NCBI RefSeq assembly: GCF_938045595.1
Contig: NZ_CALIBB010000071.1
Location: 1-14,353 of the forward strand
DNA length: 14,353 nt
Direction of reading: 5' to 3'
Source of the DNA: an uncultured Campylobacter sp.
Lineage (GTDB): Bacteria; Campylobacterota; Campylobacteria; Campylobacterales; Campylobacteraceae
The position numbers and the translations under genes are program-made. How positions within the stretch are numbered: position 1 is the first letter of the stretch; every line of letters starts with the position of its first letter. Shown here piece after piece: positions 13,546 to 14,353 of this stretch. The notes under the pieces are model-generated. The model was not told the DNA's origin, ran no database searches, and saw only the letters and a list, made by a program, of their open reading frames with translations.

Positions 13546-14353
13546 TTAAAATAAATTTACAAAAACAAAAGCAAAAAAGGCGATGCCCAAGTAGCCGTTG
13601 AGCGTGAAAAACGCGCGATCAATCTTGCTAAAATCTTTCTGCACGATCTTATGCTCGAAGTACAGGATCGCCGCGCACGCAGCCACGCCAAGATAGGCAA
13701 AAAAGCCTAAATTTGCCGCCGCGCAAAACAGCAGCCAAAAAAGCACTGCTACGGCGTGAAAAATTTTAGAGATAAACATCGATGCTTCCTTGCCGTAAAG
13801 CGCAGGGATGCTGTAAAGCCCAGCCGTGCGGTCAAATTCCATATCTTGAAGTGAATACAGCACGTCAAAGCCGCCTACCCAAAATACTACCCCGAGACAC
13901 AACAGCACCGACCATAGCGGAATTCCGCCGCTAACGGCGATCGCCCCCGCAATCGGAGCAAGCCCCAAGCAAAAGCCAAGCATCAAATGCGCAGTCTCGC
14001 TAAAGCGCTTAAAATACGAATACCCGCCCAATGCCGCTAAAATCGGCACCGAAAGCTTAAACGCCAGAGGATTTATAAGCGCCGAAACCGCTATGAAAAC
14101 CACCGCGTTCGCGATTATGAAAAGCAGCAAATTCCCGCGCCCGATCCGTCCGTCTACGCTAGGGCGCGAAGCACAGCGCGGATTAGCGCGGTCGATGTCC
14201 TCGTCCAAGTAGCGATTTAACGCCATAGCGAAGCTTCTCGCGCTCACCGCGCATAAAATCCCTAAAAAAAGCAACTTCCAGCCGAACCATACCGAGCCGT
14301 TTTGCAGCTTGCTCGCGGTAATCATCGCCGTAAAGATAAACGGTAGCGCGAAA
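13546..14353 (-). CDS. UbiA-family prenyltransferase, probably MqnP, 5' end outside the window
   Basis: A polytopic membrane prenyltransferase that attaches a polyprenyl chain to an aromatic acceptor. The frame stays open to the right edge and reads FALPFIFTAM just before the ATG at 14323-14325. That segment is the typical N-terminus of this family, so the ATG is internal and the start lies beyond 14353. About 268 residues are visible. The first Asp-rich motif is NRYLDEDID followed by NPR (14191-14217), and the second is DVLYSLQDMEFD with GLYSIP after it. The rest is hydrophobic helices. Campylobacter makes menaquinone by the futalosine route (recalled), so the menaquinone enzyme MqnP is more likely than a ubiquinone UbiA. 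The assignment within the family is inferred. Confidence 0.9.
   Translation of the reverse strand, partial: FALPFIFTAMITASKLQNGSVWFGWKLLFLGILCAVSARSFAMALNRYLDEDIDRANPRCASRPSVDGRIGRGNLLLFIIANAVVFIAVSALINPLAFKLSVPILAALGGYSYFKRFSETAHLMLGFCLGLAPIAGAIAVSGGIPLWSVLLCLGVVFWVGGFDVLYSLQDMEFDRTAGLYSIPALYGKEASMFISKIFHAVAVLFWLLFCAAANLGFFAYLGVAACAAILYFEHKIVQKDFSKIDRAFFTLNGYLGIAFFAFVFVNLF

Noticed and set aside
1..14353. CRISPR arrays, tRNA/rRNA genes, phage or defence genes
   Set aside because: No regularly spaced repeats, no T-loop-like tRNA sequence noticed in the gaps, and every gene with a recognisable family is housekeeping.

Overview
The window looks like core chromosome of a Campylobacter, most likely one of the relatively G+C-rich oral species (C. 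gracilis / rectus / showae type). The evidence is gene order. From right to left the minus strand reads prenyltransferase, a TM/coiled-coil protein, moaA, queE, queD, a small lipoprotein, a membrane protein, rsmE, rpmE, rsmI, a SpoU methylase, a RodZ-like protein, an aminotransferase, hom, yraN, trxA and trxB. As I recall it, this is the order of Cj0164c to Cj0146c in C. jejuni, although here the DNA is about half G+C. The species is an inference; the synteny is recalled, not computed.

Layout. 1-767 (plus strand) is the 3' part of an unknown lipoprotein with an AT-rich middle. 768-987 is a convergent intergenic stretch with nested inverted repeats. 988-2357 holds trxB and trxA, with a promoter at 2387-2392. 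2428-5242 is a compact aminotransferase-hom-yraN unit with 1-nt overlap or 2-nt spacing. 5243-5779 has no gene but carries a perfect 18-bp inverted repeat. 5780-8524 is rpmE-rsmI-rlmB-like-rodZ-like, driven by a good sigma70-type promoter at 8559-8587. 8525-8853 has no gene other than that promoter. 8854-9992 is a membrane protein plus rsmE. 9996-10369 has no convincing gene. 10370-13096 is moaA-queE-queD-small lipoprotein, tightly overlapped and with its own promoter at 13124-13152. 13177-14353 is a small membrane-anchored coiled-coil protein preceded by mqnP/ubiA, which runs off the right edge.

How the genes fit together. The trx pair supplies thiol reduction. hom sits at the threonine/methionine branch of aspartate metabolism beside a PLP aminotransferase. 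A block of translation genes (L31, RsmI, a SpoU methylase, RsmE) decorates the ribosome. MoaA, QueE and QueD act on GTP-derived pterin-type chemistry (molybdopterin, and the 7-deazaguanine route to queuosine). The prenyltransferase most likely serves the futalosine menaquinone pathway.

I found no mobile element, CRISPR array, tRNA or rRNA, and no evidence of a wholly new system. The points most worth a second look are the roughly 78-residue low-complexity, Cys-containing insertion with 24-bp tandem repeats in QueE, the base-composition mosaic in the left-edge lipoprotein, the dense AAATTT words in the long gene-free gaps, and the competing hairpins after trxB.
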